Of a DNA stretch of 64,000 bases, positions 47,209 to 58,411 are shown piece after piece (the stretch's first letter is position 1; the number at the start of each line of letters is the position of its first letter). The stretch comes from Mikania micrantha. Its lineage: Eukaryota > Streptophyta > Magnoliopsida > Asterales > Asteraceae. Location of the stretch: the NCBI GenBank assembly GCA_009363875.1, contig CM018682.1, positions 55,574,031 through 55,638,030 of the forward strand, in the 5' to 3' direction. The position numbers were made by a program, and so were the translations under genes. Under the pieces are notes generated by a model. The model was not told where the DNA came from and ran no database searches. It was given only the letters and a program-made list of their open reading frames with translations.

Positions 47209-48185
47209 AACGTGATTCGTTGACTTATCACCCTTAATCATCCATTTTCCTCCTGTTGGAACTTAGACTTCTGTGAATTTTGTATTGCACAAGATACATG
47301 CTTGGTATGTAGCAAAAAAATATATTCTAATTTCCGTATCGAAGCTTTATAGTACCATAAACAATAGTTTCACTGGAATATCGTGTTAAAGAAAGTGATC
47401 TTATAGTTTACTAGAATCTCTTTTATCTTAACAAGATCACCATTAGCACTTTCTACCAGATAAGGTTTATCTAGTTTCACTAGTGATTCATTTAGAAGCT
47501 TGCAGAATTCATAATCAATAAAGCTTTACTTTGCTCCTGAATTAAACTATACCTTAGCATAAACATTATTGATAAGAAACGTACAATTAATAACATCTGG
47601 CATGTCTGTAGCTTCTTTAGCATTAAGAACCAAAATTTCTAGTCATCTTCTTCGCATTTGGATTAGCTCTTGCTCATGAACCACCAGCCCTGTTAATTTC
47701 ACTTGCTTTGTTCAATTTAGGACCCTGTTAGCTCAACGGACGAGTCAATGGTCCCAGATATAATAACTAATAAGGTTTGATTCTTGTGTCACAAGATGTG
47801 GCATCAGTTGAGTGTATTCAAAGTTTGTAGAAGTGTATTCCTGATGCCTAGCACCGACCATGCGTTGGCTTAGGACTTTCCAATCGATCTCTGTTTTTTA
47901 TTCATAAGGCAAAATTTTCGGGTCACCAACTCCCAAAAACTTTCCCAAGTCATAGTAAATGCTTGGTTTCTACCTTTGGTATAAATAATGGAATTCCACC
48001 ATACTAAAGCTCCGTATTTAAACGAATTCGAAGCGTACAAAATCATATCTTCTTCGGCATATTTGCTACTAGCAAGTACTGCCTCGATATTTTCAATCCA
48101 TCTTAATGTTATGATAGCTCCTTCCGTTTCAGTGAACTCAGGAGGTTTACAAAATCGAAATGTTTTATATTAACGTTCCTTAGTT
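47209..48185 (-). pseudogene. gag: Element F gag and protease remnant
   Basis: Read on the minus strand, 48160-47840 gives a Gag segment: PPEFTETEGAIITLRWIENI, then GALVWWNS and FTMTWESFWELVTRKFC, followed by a stop. About 47640-47420 gives a protease-like segment (NCTFLINNVYAK, FNSGAK, YLVESANGDLVK) with Asn in place of the catalytic Asp and stops. RT and later domains are absent. The left edge is the junction with the B leader. It is a third, more diverged gypsy lineage here. Confidence 0.8.
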
Positions 48186-48666
48186 TAGGATTGTTTCAAA
48201 CTAGAAACTTCTCAATTTTCATTGCTTATTTAGATGCATTGTTTTTTTTTTATTATTGTTTTCGTGAGATTCGAATTTTCATTTTTTTTGGCGATTATTG
48301 ACAGAATCGCATATTGCATTCATTTTACAACCATCTATTGTATCTCAACTTTTCTGAGTCACGGTCTAATTAATATCCGTGTGTGTTCTCTTCTACCCAC
48401 GTGTTTTTTTATCGAAGGTTCGATATTATCTAGATTTCAAGACATTGTCTACCAAATATAATATTTGACAAAGTCTTAAAAAATAATTCATCATAACTTT
48501 GCTCACAAGCTATCCTCATGATTCACCATGTTGTTTCAATCATTCTTAGTATTTCAAAAATACTATTCTACCTATTCCTTTGATAGGAACTTATCTCTGT
48601 TTGTTTAAAGCTTAGATACTATCATTAATACATATTTCGCTAAAACCAGGAGCAGTAATACCAACC
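48186..48666 (-). other. Element F leader with degenerate primer site
   Basis: In element sense the LTR end GTGTGACA (48667) is followed by GGT and TGGTATTACTGC, a decayed initiator-Met primer site. The remaining about 450 bp is AT-rich with no coding signal. Confidence 0.6.
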
Positions 48667-50315
48667 TGTCACACCTCGAACTCTCGGCGACCAGGGCGCT
48701 ATGAACCGAATTGGTTTCATGGATATGTCTCGCTCAGATTTTATGACTCTTTTTCATATGTGTAAAGCAGAAGCGTTATTTCATGAATTCTTAGTTTTCA
48801 AATACTTCACATGCATGGATGTGAAAACCGTTTTTCATGATTTATAAATAGTTTATACGCATGGGTATGAAAAACCACATTTTCATCGTTTGTTAATAAT
48901 TTTTTCAAAATAACTTTTCAGGATTTCATAAAGCTTCATACGCATAGGTATGAACACCAACATTTCAGTTTATAGTAAACCAGATTTTCACAACATATAA
49001 TTACAAATCATTTTATAATATCCCGTTTATACATGACTTGGAGGCATAGCTCCATGGTCTGGCTACAAGATATTATTCAAGGCATCATAAGCCAAAAATC
49101 TCTAATCTTGCTTCTCTTTTACATTTCATTATTACCTAAAAATTTTTGAAATTAAAATGCCAACATGATGTTGGTGAATACAAATAACAGACTCGATATG
49201 TAAGTATAGCATGTTCGGTCCTTTAACCATAATTAATAGTGGCAATACTACACATTTAGCAGGTTATTTCACTGATGGGTACAACCACTGCATACACTGG
49301 CTTGCACTGTCACTGATTAGGAACAACAACATAGTGCGTTTTACAATTGTTCCCTCCAGCCCATAGCCCGTTACTGGTTATGTTGCCTACGGAGTGCGTC
49401 TTCGTATAACCTTCCAGCCCACGTTACCAGCCACATATGGGAATTTCACCCATAGCGGATACAATTTGCAAATCGTACGTATACTAATGGCCTAAATGCT
49501 GGTCTAATAGTATCCCTTTATGTGTCAAAGTTTAACATACTATGTTCATAAAAAAAACATTTATATTTAAAAACAAGTTAGATGTATTCACCTGGGGTTT
49601 TTTTTGTTGACTGGGTGACCGCTTAGAACTTCTCAATATAAATTTCTCTGCTCAATCTATTCATATAACTTTTTGCAAGGATGATTCCTGATGTGTTTAC
49701 TTTCTGTTCCTAAAATAGATCATAAGTTCAACATAATGTTTGTACAACTTTGGGATCGGATCTTAACCTTAACCCTATAATTAATAATATCCAAAAACTT
49801 AAATTTTTGAGTTAAACTAAGAGACTAGAATATATACCTGATTAACTTGCATTGACTTCTTGGTGTAGTGATGGTTAAGAACAATTCATGTGTTTGTGAA
49901 AGATGTTAACTCAGTATATGTATGCGTGAATTTTGATTATTAAGTGGCTCATCGATATGCTTGAAATCTTTAATCTTGGATAAGTGTACGCTTATTTTTT
50001 TTTTTTCCTTCTTTTGGCCAACACATGTGAGACGTGCACTTCAATTAGATGTTAGGATTTCATCATTTTTTTTCTTTCTACACAATCACAATCACACGTA
50101 CACTTATATTTTTTTACTTTTGTTTTAATTATTATTCTTATAATTAATTTAGTTCAAATTATGTTTTTCTCTTGTAACTTTTAAAACATTAAGTTTTACA
50201 AAATTATAAATATATGGGTAGAACTTGCTCATTTTTCTCTACATATTGACCTAAGTTTCGTTAAAAACGGAGATAGATCAAATATAATTATATTTTATTA
50301 TTATTATTATTATTA

Positions 50316-50347
<32 letters not shown>

Positions 50348-50623
50348 TAAACGACCTTTGACTAAACTTATCGATTGTTTAAACATCGAATATTTCTAAT
50401 ATTCGTTTTATCCAACCGATTTGGTTAAACGAGCCAAAAATTTTGAACGATCATTTCTACCCTTATATTCTCGAATAATCATATTTTTATAAACTAAGTT
50501 ATTTTAATTATTAGACGAGACTTTATGATTCAATTAACCGTTTCATTATTATATTTTAAACCAATAATATTTTAATTATAAACCATAGTATTTTATTTAT
50601 ATCAATAAAACGGGATGTTACAT
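48667..50623 (-). repeat. 5' LTR of element F (1,957 bp)
   Basis: It is bounded by TGTCACACCTCG (48667) and GGGATGTTACA (50623). It lies in element A LTR sequence; the target site on this side would be TATAC (50624-50628). It contains repeats of CATACGCATGGGTATGAA (about 48810-48960) and a (TTA)n run at 50296-50346. Confidence 0.75.
50296..50346. repeat. (TTA)n microsatellite
   Basis: About 16 TTA/ATT units with one GTT interruption, inside LTR F. Confidence 0.95.
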
Positions 50624-51641
50624 ATACATAAAATCATCTCAATTTGCATTTACGTTATTAATGATAATAAATTTCCTACATTAATCAATGGGAGAGTGTA
50701 TGTTTTGCATAGTCACCAAGGCAAGTGAGTATCATCAGTACACACACATCCGTAAGACCCTTCATCAATCATTCATTTACCATTAGTTGACGGGTGTTAA
50801 CCGACGGTAACGTTGATAGTACAATTAGTCTAACAAACTTCGAGCGTCGAGGCCGGTACGTTGCGCTACAAGATGTCTACATCATCATTCAGATTAGGTT
50901 TGTGTGATCTAATCAACAAGGGCAACACAGGGTTAGGCTTGGTAAATGGACATGTGTAGGATAGAATAGACAGACACCCTCTGCAGAACCCTCTAATTTT
51001 GTTGATCGAATAGCGCACTTGGGATACTAAGTTCAAGGGGAATAGTGTAGTGCATGCGTAGCGAAGCTTCAAATCTATGTTAGGTATGCAGTCGTGAATC
51101 AGCTAGGGCGTGGTAGGCTAGCGGCTGGTTCTTGGGCCTTACGTAAGCCCTATATATATACGACACTAGCTGGTTCGGGATAATATACGTGACTATAAGT
51201 TCATATTCATGTAGTAAACTAGTTTCCTTGAACCTTTTTCATAACTTACAGAATGTTACTTATTGTAAAATTATGAACTTACCAACATATTGTTGATTGT
51301 TTTTTTTACATGCTTCTTAGGGGATGAACATGTATAATTTTGTTCAGTGGGGGCGCATGGGAGACAGGGTAGCAAGTCAGGGTAGCCGACTTAGTGGGAC
51401 GTAGCTTAACTGACCAATTGAATAGAGGACACCATTTTGTTGAACTATTTTGTAGTAATGATGTATTGTAATGGGATAATTATGATGTAAACTTTTGAAA
51501 CTTGTGATGGTGTTATGACATGTAGATCTTTCTTTTATATCATGTGCTGTGTATACAATCTGATCACTCCGATTACATCACACCTTGAGATTATTCCGCC
51601 CGACAGGTTTACGATCTATCCCACCTGCTCGGGGTGTGACA
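50624..51641 (+). repeat. Element A-family LTR, 3' part
   Basis: Its first about 495 bp match 3078-3575. It then continues with GGTAGGCTAGCGGCTGG/CCCTATATATATAC (51108-51165), the acceptor TGCTTCTTAG (51320) and the end CTGCTCGGGGTGTGACA at 51641. It is most simply the 3' LTR of element A, its first part cut away by element F. Confidence 0.75.
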
Positions 51642-51919
51642 GTGGAGGGGAGGCCGGAGGCGCACATTATGTCCCGCAGCATCCGTTGCGGTTGTACCGG
51701 ACAGGGAGGCTTCTGGCTCGCGTCGAGGCGCTGCTGCAGGATATTTCTGCCCGATCTAAAGAGAACGATCGTATCGTGGCTCGGCAGAACAAGATGCTGC
51801 GCCGGCTGATTGATCGCGAAATCGAGCAGTCCAGGCAGGCTGACATTGAGCCTCCTCCCCTTCCGCATCACTACCCCGACAAGATCCGTAGTTTTATATC
51901 GTTTTCTTGTATTATATAG
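51642..51919 (+). pseudogene. GC-rich coding-like fragment of unknown family
   Basis: From the LTR end a frame runs about 90 codons to TAG at 51917-51919. It has high GC at third positions against an AT-rich background. The product has an Arg-rich amphipathic segment (LLARVEALLQDISARSKEND, then RIVARQNKMLRRLIDREIEQ) likely to form a coiled coil, and a Pro-rich end (DIEPPPLPHHYPDK). There is no start codon of its own; the frame upstream is LTR. It could be the tail of a host gene or of a retroelement accessory ORF hit by element A. I do not recognise it. Confidence 0.4.
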
Positions 51920-52722
51920 ATATTATTTATGTATATATTATGTGATTTGTTGTGATTGGTTGTTTATTTGTTTATATATACATTTTGTTTTGTATCATAC
52001 GTGTATTAGTTAAACCAAAATAATATTAAATTAATGAAATTAATGATAAAACAAACAAGCGTTAAAATAAATTTTTAATGTTTAAATTATTAAACGTCAA
52101 AAATAGTTTAAATTTATAAACTAAATTTTAAACATTACCATTTTTTTTAATTTATAGTTTGTAAAAATATTTTAATTTTTTTAGACTTATGCGTGACGTA
52201 TAGTCCTATAGTATACGCATAAGTCTTCAATGTTGAGAAAATGAAAATCACTCATTTTAATCAGAAATACCTATACACAACATAAAGACCTCTACGTAGC
52301 GTATAACATAAAATTTAATCAATCACATCTGGAAATTTAAGGTTGCAGATGTCATACACCACGTAGGGATCTGTAAGCATTGGATGGTGTGTTGTACATG
52401 TCACAGAGAGTTATACTACACGTACAGAAAAAAGTGAGATGTTGAATTAAAAAAGTGAGCTCTGTAAATACCACTACCAAACAAAATAATGAAACTCCAA
52501 TCCCTAAGCTGAACTGTTCTGACAATGAATGACGTGTCTTTGGCAGTTGCCAGCTGTCATCCGGCAGGTTTTTTGTTGACTTGACCTACACTGTGCGCTC
52601 CAAGTAGATTCAAAGTTTTGCCATGTGGGAGGAACATGGTATGCGAAACAGGGGATTTCTCCTCTCCCTACCGACGCCGCAAAGAGGGCTAAGATCACAT
52701 GGCTGAGGCCCCACCAGTCCAC
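51920..52722. other. AT-rich intergenic stretch
   Basis: No coding, LTR end or repeat is recognisable. A 79-codon minus-strand frame at 52504-52743 has no domain-like pattern and crosses the MITE edge. Confidence 0.5.
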
Positions 52723-52730
52723 CATACCAT

Positions 52731-53189
52731 TAGGGGTGTTCATTTTCGGATATCCGAAGTTTCGGATATCCGAAAGTTTCGGATAGTGATTTTCACTATC
52801 CGAATCCGAATCCGAAATTTCGGATTCGGATTCGGATTCGGATATCCGTTCGGATATCCGAAATCAGGAAAAAAAAACAAAAAAATTTAAAAATATATAT
52901 TTCGGATATCCAAATATCCGAAAATTATCCGGATATCCGAAAAATATCCGAAAAATATCCGGATATCGGAAAAAATATCCGAATATCCGAAAAAATATCC
53001 GAAATAAAAAACTATTTCGGATATCGGATATCCGAACTATCCGAAAATTTTCAAAATAGGTATCCGAATCCGAATCCGAAATTTCGGATATCCGAACTTC
53101 CGGATATCCGATTTTTTCGGATATTTCGGATTCGGATTTTCGGATATTTCGGATTCGGATTCGGATACGGATTTTTTTGAACACCCCTA
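52731..53189. mobile_element. hAT-type MITE, 459 bp
   Basis: Terminal inverted repeats TAGGGGTGTTCA (52731-52742) and TGAACACCCCTA (53178-53189) are flanked by the perfect 8-bp duplication CATACCAT (52723-52730 and 53190-53197), the hallmark of hAT transposons. The interior consists almost wholly of overlapping CGGATATCCGAA and CGAATCCGAA units, so the whole element can fold on itself. There is no transposase; the 148-codon frame through it is a by-product of the repeats. Confidence 0.93.
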
Positions 53190-53197
53190 CATACCAT

Positions 53198-54158
53198 GAC
53201 GCGCTTACGTGACGGCACGTTAACTTTAACTCATTCCCCTTGCTTTCCTGTCGGGCATAAATTATGCTTATTTTTCTAAGGGTTCCGTGTTCATACATAA
53301 TCCCAATCATTTATACATCGCGCGAACGTCAAATTAAGTATGTCATATTTACGTAACTTTTACTTATATATAATTTTTAAATATTAAAATATACAAGATA
53401 TATTGTTATTTATACAACGATGTATTAATATTCTAACCCTTATCTAATTGCCAACTAACTAGACTAGGGGTGTCGATCTGGATGCTTTTTTGAGTTTTGG
53501 ATTTTTAGGTTGAGTTATTTGAGTTTTGAAAATAAGAAAAAAAAAATCAAGAATCGAATCAAATAACCAAAGTATATTCGGTTCTTGGGTTTTGATTCTC
53601 AGATTTAATCAGTTAGGTTAAATGATTCTCGGACTATACTTGAATAACAACGTTTTCTATTTTTTCCAAACAAAATATAACCTATTTAAAATGATTGCAA
53701 TGCAATATGAACACATATATAGAATATTTAACAAATAACAATCTCAATTGTTAAACAAACCGAAACCTAAACAAACAAGAACTTGATATAAAATTTTAAA
53801 CGCATTCTAGTTTAAAATACTTATTAAACTTAAATACTTATTAAACTCATTCTCATTAAATGTAATAAGTAATTAAGTTTAATAATAAAAAATAAAATAA
53901 CTTTTTTATACTATAAAAGTTTTAAAAAATATATTGTTTTTAGTTTTTTTCACCAACATTTTTTTTAATATTACGTAACTACTTAAAGGAAATAGCATCT
54001 ACTAGACACTTTTTTATTATTATTACCATTCGAAAATGTAATGAAATTATATTAACCAATTGATCCATGTTAGACCATGAGCAAACGTGTAATGCGTGTT
54101 TAATGTATAATTTTAATTAACACCCCCATAAAATTGAAGGAAGAATAAAGAGATTTCG
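53198..54158. other. AT-rich intergenic sequence
   Basis: No genes are seen. ACTAGGGGTGTCGAT at about 53463 resembles the MITE terminus and may start an old relative, but I find no matching end or duplication. Confidence 0.45.
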
Positions 54159-55021
54159 TGTAACACCTCGGCTAATAAAGGAATTATCGGGGCACCACGA
54201 AGTATAAATTATTCAACAAGGGTGTGTAATGTAACTAAATCAAAACATCTCATTGCATTCAAACCAATTCAAAAATAATCCAATATCCAAACATCATAAA
54301 TGTAATACGTCTCAAATCCCAAATATAAACAAATTTAAATACTAAATAACTAGGTCCCATTCCTAGCAAGTTTAAGTAAAATTTCAACCTAAACATGTTT
54401 AAAAATGTTCATAGGTTTTAAACACGCACACCAAAAACAGTCGATAAAATGTATATATAATGTCATATGTGAACTCAAAGCATGATTAACATATCAATAA
54501 TGAACTAGAAAGTAAGGTAGATCAAATAATGTTCGACCAATGCTTAACATTCATAACAATGCTGAAATTAGAAAATTATCATTACGGGCCTCCCCCGAAG
54601 GGAAGTCAAACATAAGTGGGATGATGAGTCCAATAAATCTATCACACTCAGTCTTAACTAAAATTCACTAAATCTAATGCTATTAAACTAAGTTAAGATG
54701 ATAATAGTAAAAGATATGTTTATATGTTTCGCCCCTAAAGCAAAAGCATAAAAAGAGGGGCTATGAAGATTCACCTTAACAAGTGAGATAACATTCAAAT
54801 AAATGATGCTAAGTGTATAGTTCAAACAATATCCAACACGATTTCAAGTTAACATATATAGTTCAATAAAGTATAAGCTAATATAGGTATGTTTTCTACG
54901 AAATCCTTGATGTAACTAGAATAGGTTATCGATTTCGATTGGTCGAATGCTTAGAAATCATTGTGTTTCAAAAAACATTGTTTAGTTATATTATTAAAGT
55001 TTATGATTTAAATTGAATGAT
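54159..55021 (-). repeat. LTR J fragment (minus), interrupted by solo LTR I
   Basis: On the plus strand it starts TGTAACACCTCGG. In element sense it has the donor GTTAAG|GTGAATCTTC near 54775 followed by GCCCCT and AGGGGC arms. It is cut at 55021 by solo LTR I. The matching outer end should lie after 63117 but I cannot find it in the window. Confidence 0.5.
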
Positions 55022-56120
55022 TGTGACATACAGTACCAGATCGTCCGGTAAGTCCGTACGGTATGTGTACTTTCACTATTTACTGTGTGTAAATACATGT
55101 ATGTGAACAGTGTTTATATTAACAGAATTCAAAATACAAGAAACAGTTGTACGTATTTATGTGTAAACTTAAATACTGTAAGTACAACGATCACGATAAA
55201 CAATATTTGTTTGTATTTAGGTGAAAACCTAAGTACAGTTAATACAACGAACCAAGAGAAACAACGATGTTCAAGTAAATAACAAGAACAAGTCGGTTGC
55301 GATCTGATATCCATAGATAACAGGAATCAGATGGCCGAAAAATTAGTATGCAAACAATGTGAAAACAGGATGTTAGTTGAGTCCGTTAGTGAGGAAATAC
55401 AATTAAAGACATAATTGCAGTGTCGTTTCAGAATAACGAACTGACAGTGTGTTTGCGTGAGTGACGATTCACACAAACATATCTGTAAGTTTAACGTTCT
55501 GAAATGATGACTGGAAAGTAGAAAACAAGAATCAGAAAGCAAAACCATTGTCATGTTCGTTCGGGTGACGATTCGAACGAATACGCGCGATGGTGACGCA
55601 TTCTGACGAAACGAAAACGACACGAACGAAAAATAAATTTAAGAAAATATAATATTTTCTGTTTTACAATTTTGAAACTCATCAAAATAATCAAGAACTT
55701 AATCCTGTTTATTTAATACACTTGAAATTACGTGTCGCGTTCCGGAAACGCAACGAAGACGCGAGCCGAGCAACAAAAACGAACCCGAATACCCGTGGGG
55801 TATATAAACAACAAATGAGGCCATTTGTTTCATTTCACCACCTTCCACTCTCTCTCTACACCAAATTTCCGGCCACCCTCTCTCTCTAACTTCTCTCCAC
55901 CATAAATCACTCAAAACTCAACCATTTTGCAAGATCTTGCTGCCAAATCGAAGCTACAACCATCCTCTACTTAGAAGTACAGCAGATCGGAGCATTTAAG
56001 CAGCAAAAACGAGGTACTTGAGCTTGAAACATCCGAAAAATAGGGTTTTACACCCCTTTGTTCGACTAGAACATCTAACCAGTGTAGAAACCCTAATACA
56101 CGCAACCCCTACATCCTTGA
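55022..56120 (+). repeat. LTR I, U3 and leader start
   Basis: It holds the shared module GTGACGATTCGAACGAATAC (55565-55590), TTTACAATTTTGAAACTCAT (55673-55692), a CpG-rich block (55730-55790), TATATAAA (55801-55808) and a CT-rich leader (55845-55890). LTR H inserted at 56120, duplicating CTTGA. Confidence 0.9.
55801..55808 (+). promoter_or_regulatory. TATA box of LTR I
   Basis: TATATAAA follows a GC-rich block (ACCCGTGGGG) and precedes a CT-rich leader, the usual layout of a plant core promoter. Confidence 0.7.
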
Positions 56121-56909
56121 TGTAACATCAGTGCCGGACGAGTGCCGGAACAGTGATCACAATAGTAACTCGTACAGTAACTCAGGTACACATTACGTGA
56201 AACTATGTTTATGGTATTGATACATTATGCTTAAAACCAAACTATTATACGATTGTCTGAAATCTGATTAAAACCTTAGGGTTTAACAGTCAGAAACATA
56301 TCAGACAACACAGTATGGAAACACATATACTTAATTTGATGCTATTGTGTATAAACGGAGGTGAGGTTAAACAGAACGAAACTATAACGATTGTTGTTAC
56401 GGAATGCTAAACCGACGAGTTATTCGTATAGGTGACGATCTGTAAGAATGATTCTGAAAGTTTAACGTTCTGAAATAATGACTGAAAAGTACAGAACAAG
56501 AATCAGAAAGCCAAACCATCGTCGTGTTCGTTCGAATGACGATTCGAACGAATACGTGCGATGGCGACGCATTCTGACGAAACGAAAACGAACACGAAAA
56601 ATGATACGAACGATCATAAACTTAAGGAAATAAAATATTTCCTATTTTACAATTTTGAAACTCATCATAAGTAAAATTAAACGAAATTATTTTATTAATT
56701 CGCGAACAAATAAACTAAACGCGTAAAAACGATATAATTCGATAAATAATTTAATACAACGATATTTAAAATAATTTCTAGTAATAATCGTATTCTAAAA
56801 ATCCTAAAATAATTCTTTTTATTTAATTTACGAAATACGCGCGTAAAGTGCCGGGAACGCGACGAAAACGAGAACCGAGCAACCGAAACTAACCCGAACA
56901 CACACGGGG

Positions 56910-56917
56910 TATAAAAA
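56910..56917 (+). promoter_or_regulatory. TATA box of LTR H
   Basis: TATAAAAA lies in CACGGGGTATAAAAACCC, followed within 30-80 bp by a CT-rich leader (CTCACTCTCTCTCTAG). Confidence 0.75.
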
Positions 56918-57339
56918 CCCATTCTCAAGCAATAACTCTCATTTACTCCATTCACCTACTCACTCTCTCTCTAGATTTTCGGTTTTCCCTCTCTCTCTAA
57001 CATTTCCACCACTTTTCAAGCTTTGAAGCTTCATAACTTGGCAATTTCTTAACGAAATCAAGCGTTCTCGGTGTCCACTTGAAGCCCTTGATGTCCTCTA
57101 CGTGAAAGTACAACAGATCGGGGAGTTTGTCCAGCCAAAAACGAGGTATGAAGCTTGGAAGGTTCACGAAATAAGGGTTTTCTATGTATTTGTTCGACCA
57201 CACCACTAACCGATTTCAAACCACCACCTAACCGGTCTTCACCTTTCACTCTAGCATGACATAGCTTGTTATGAACCAGTCGGAGGGTGAGGGATCCATG
57301 GAACTGATAACCACGTTGGAGAAGAGGCTAAAAACACAG

Positions 57340-57870
57340 GTTCGTGGGCGCTGCATGCTGGCCGAACCCTTATCCGGTGGCCGAACCTTGATATGGCCTA
57401 CCTATACGCGAACCCTAAGCTAAGGTGCAGTAGGGCGAACCTGCGTGGAAACCTCTTCCCCAGCCGAACCTTTATACCCACCCGAACCCTTCTCAGATGG
57501 AAGAATCCTTGGGGGATTGGCGAACCCATAGGCCGACGAACCTTGCATGGGAGCTGAACCCTACGTACACAGTCAAGACCGCCGAACCTTGTGCTAATCA
57601 CCACCTAGCTGAATCTGCGATATACCGAACCCTTGGCCGAACCCTTTAACCAAACGAATCTTCTGGCCGAACCATTTGATTTCCACGAACCCTAGTTTGA
57701 ACGAACCTGGGCTGTTAGGCGGACCCAAGCTCAGCCGAACCATCAAGTCATCACCGAACCCTTTTAGAAGCGAACCTAAGGTCTTAGGTTGGCCGAACCT
57801 TGTGTCTAGGCAAGCTCAAACGAAACTATTAGATCCGAACCTTAACCCTCACGAACCCTAAGGTTCGCTG
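57340..57870 (+). repeat. CCGAACC-rich array in LTR H
   Basis: About 30 irregularly spaced CGAACC copies (often GCCGAACCTT or CGAACCCT) occur in 530 bp with no fixed period. Similar arrays lie in LTR I (60090-60520) and, in element sense, LTR C (19830-20310 and 28300-28780). Confidence 0.88.
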
Positions 57871-58411
57871 GATGGACTAATTTGTTCACTTCAGCCCATA
57901 TGCCTATGTCTAGGCCCATGCTTTATGTTTCTTATTACGGCTTTGGCCCACTATACCTAGCCGGCCCAATGCATTATTCGGTCCACATGGGTTAAGTGAA
58001 ACAACCTTTAAAACTAGTTCGGTTTATAATATGCATGGGAATTCTTAAAGATAATACAAAGATGATGGAAATGTTGGGTTTAATATGGTTTACAAACTTA
58101 AAATGTTAAGAGACACAAGTGTTGTTACATAGTGATGACATTAATGCAAATGAACAAGAAGGTTAACATTAACCCAATTGGGCTAAGAATCATTAAATTT
58201 CTCTAACAAATAAATGGGGTCGAAGTAATACCAAGACCCACAAGTGTTAGCCAACTCTAGGGCTAACACGTACACGCACACAAGACACTATAACGAATAC
58301 TTATAAGTTACAAACTATATGAAATCAATATAGGATCGTGAACATCACAACAAGTACAAACAAAGAGCGTGCGTATTCTTGATTTACTTAGTCAACCACT
58401 ACGGACACAAG

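Noticed and set aside
48234..48461. 75-codon plus-strand frame with hydrophobic segments
   Set aside because: T-rich sequence antisense to element F gag/leader; hydrophobicity follows from base composition.
52504..52743. 79-codon minus-strand frame as a host gene exon
   Set aside because: Crosses the MITE terminus and its duplication, has no splice context or domain-like pattern.
52864..53310. 148-codon minus-strand frame rich in Arg-Ile-Ser
   Set aside because: It is a read-through of the repeated CGGATATCC units of the MITE.
53463..53480. Second MITE starting ACTAGGGGTGTCGAT
   Set aside because: No matching inverted end or target duplication found within the following about 700 bp.
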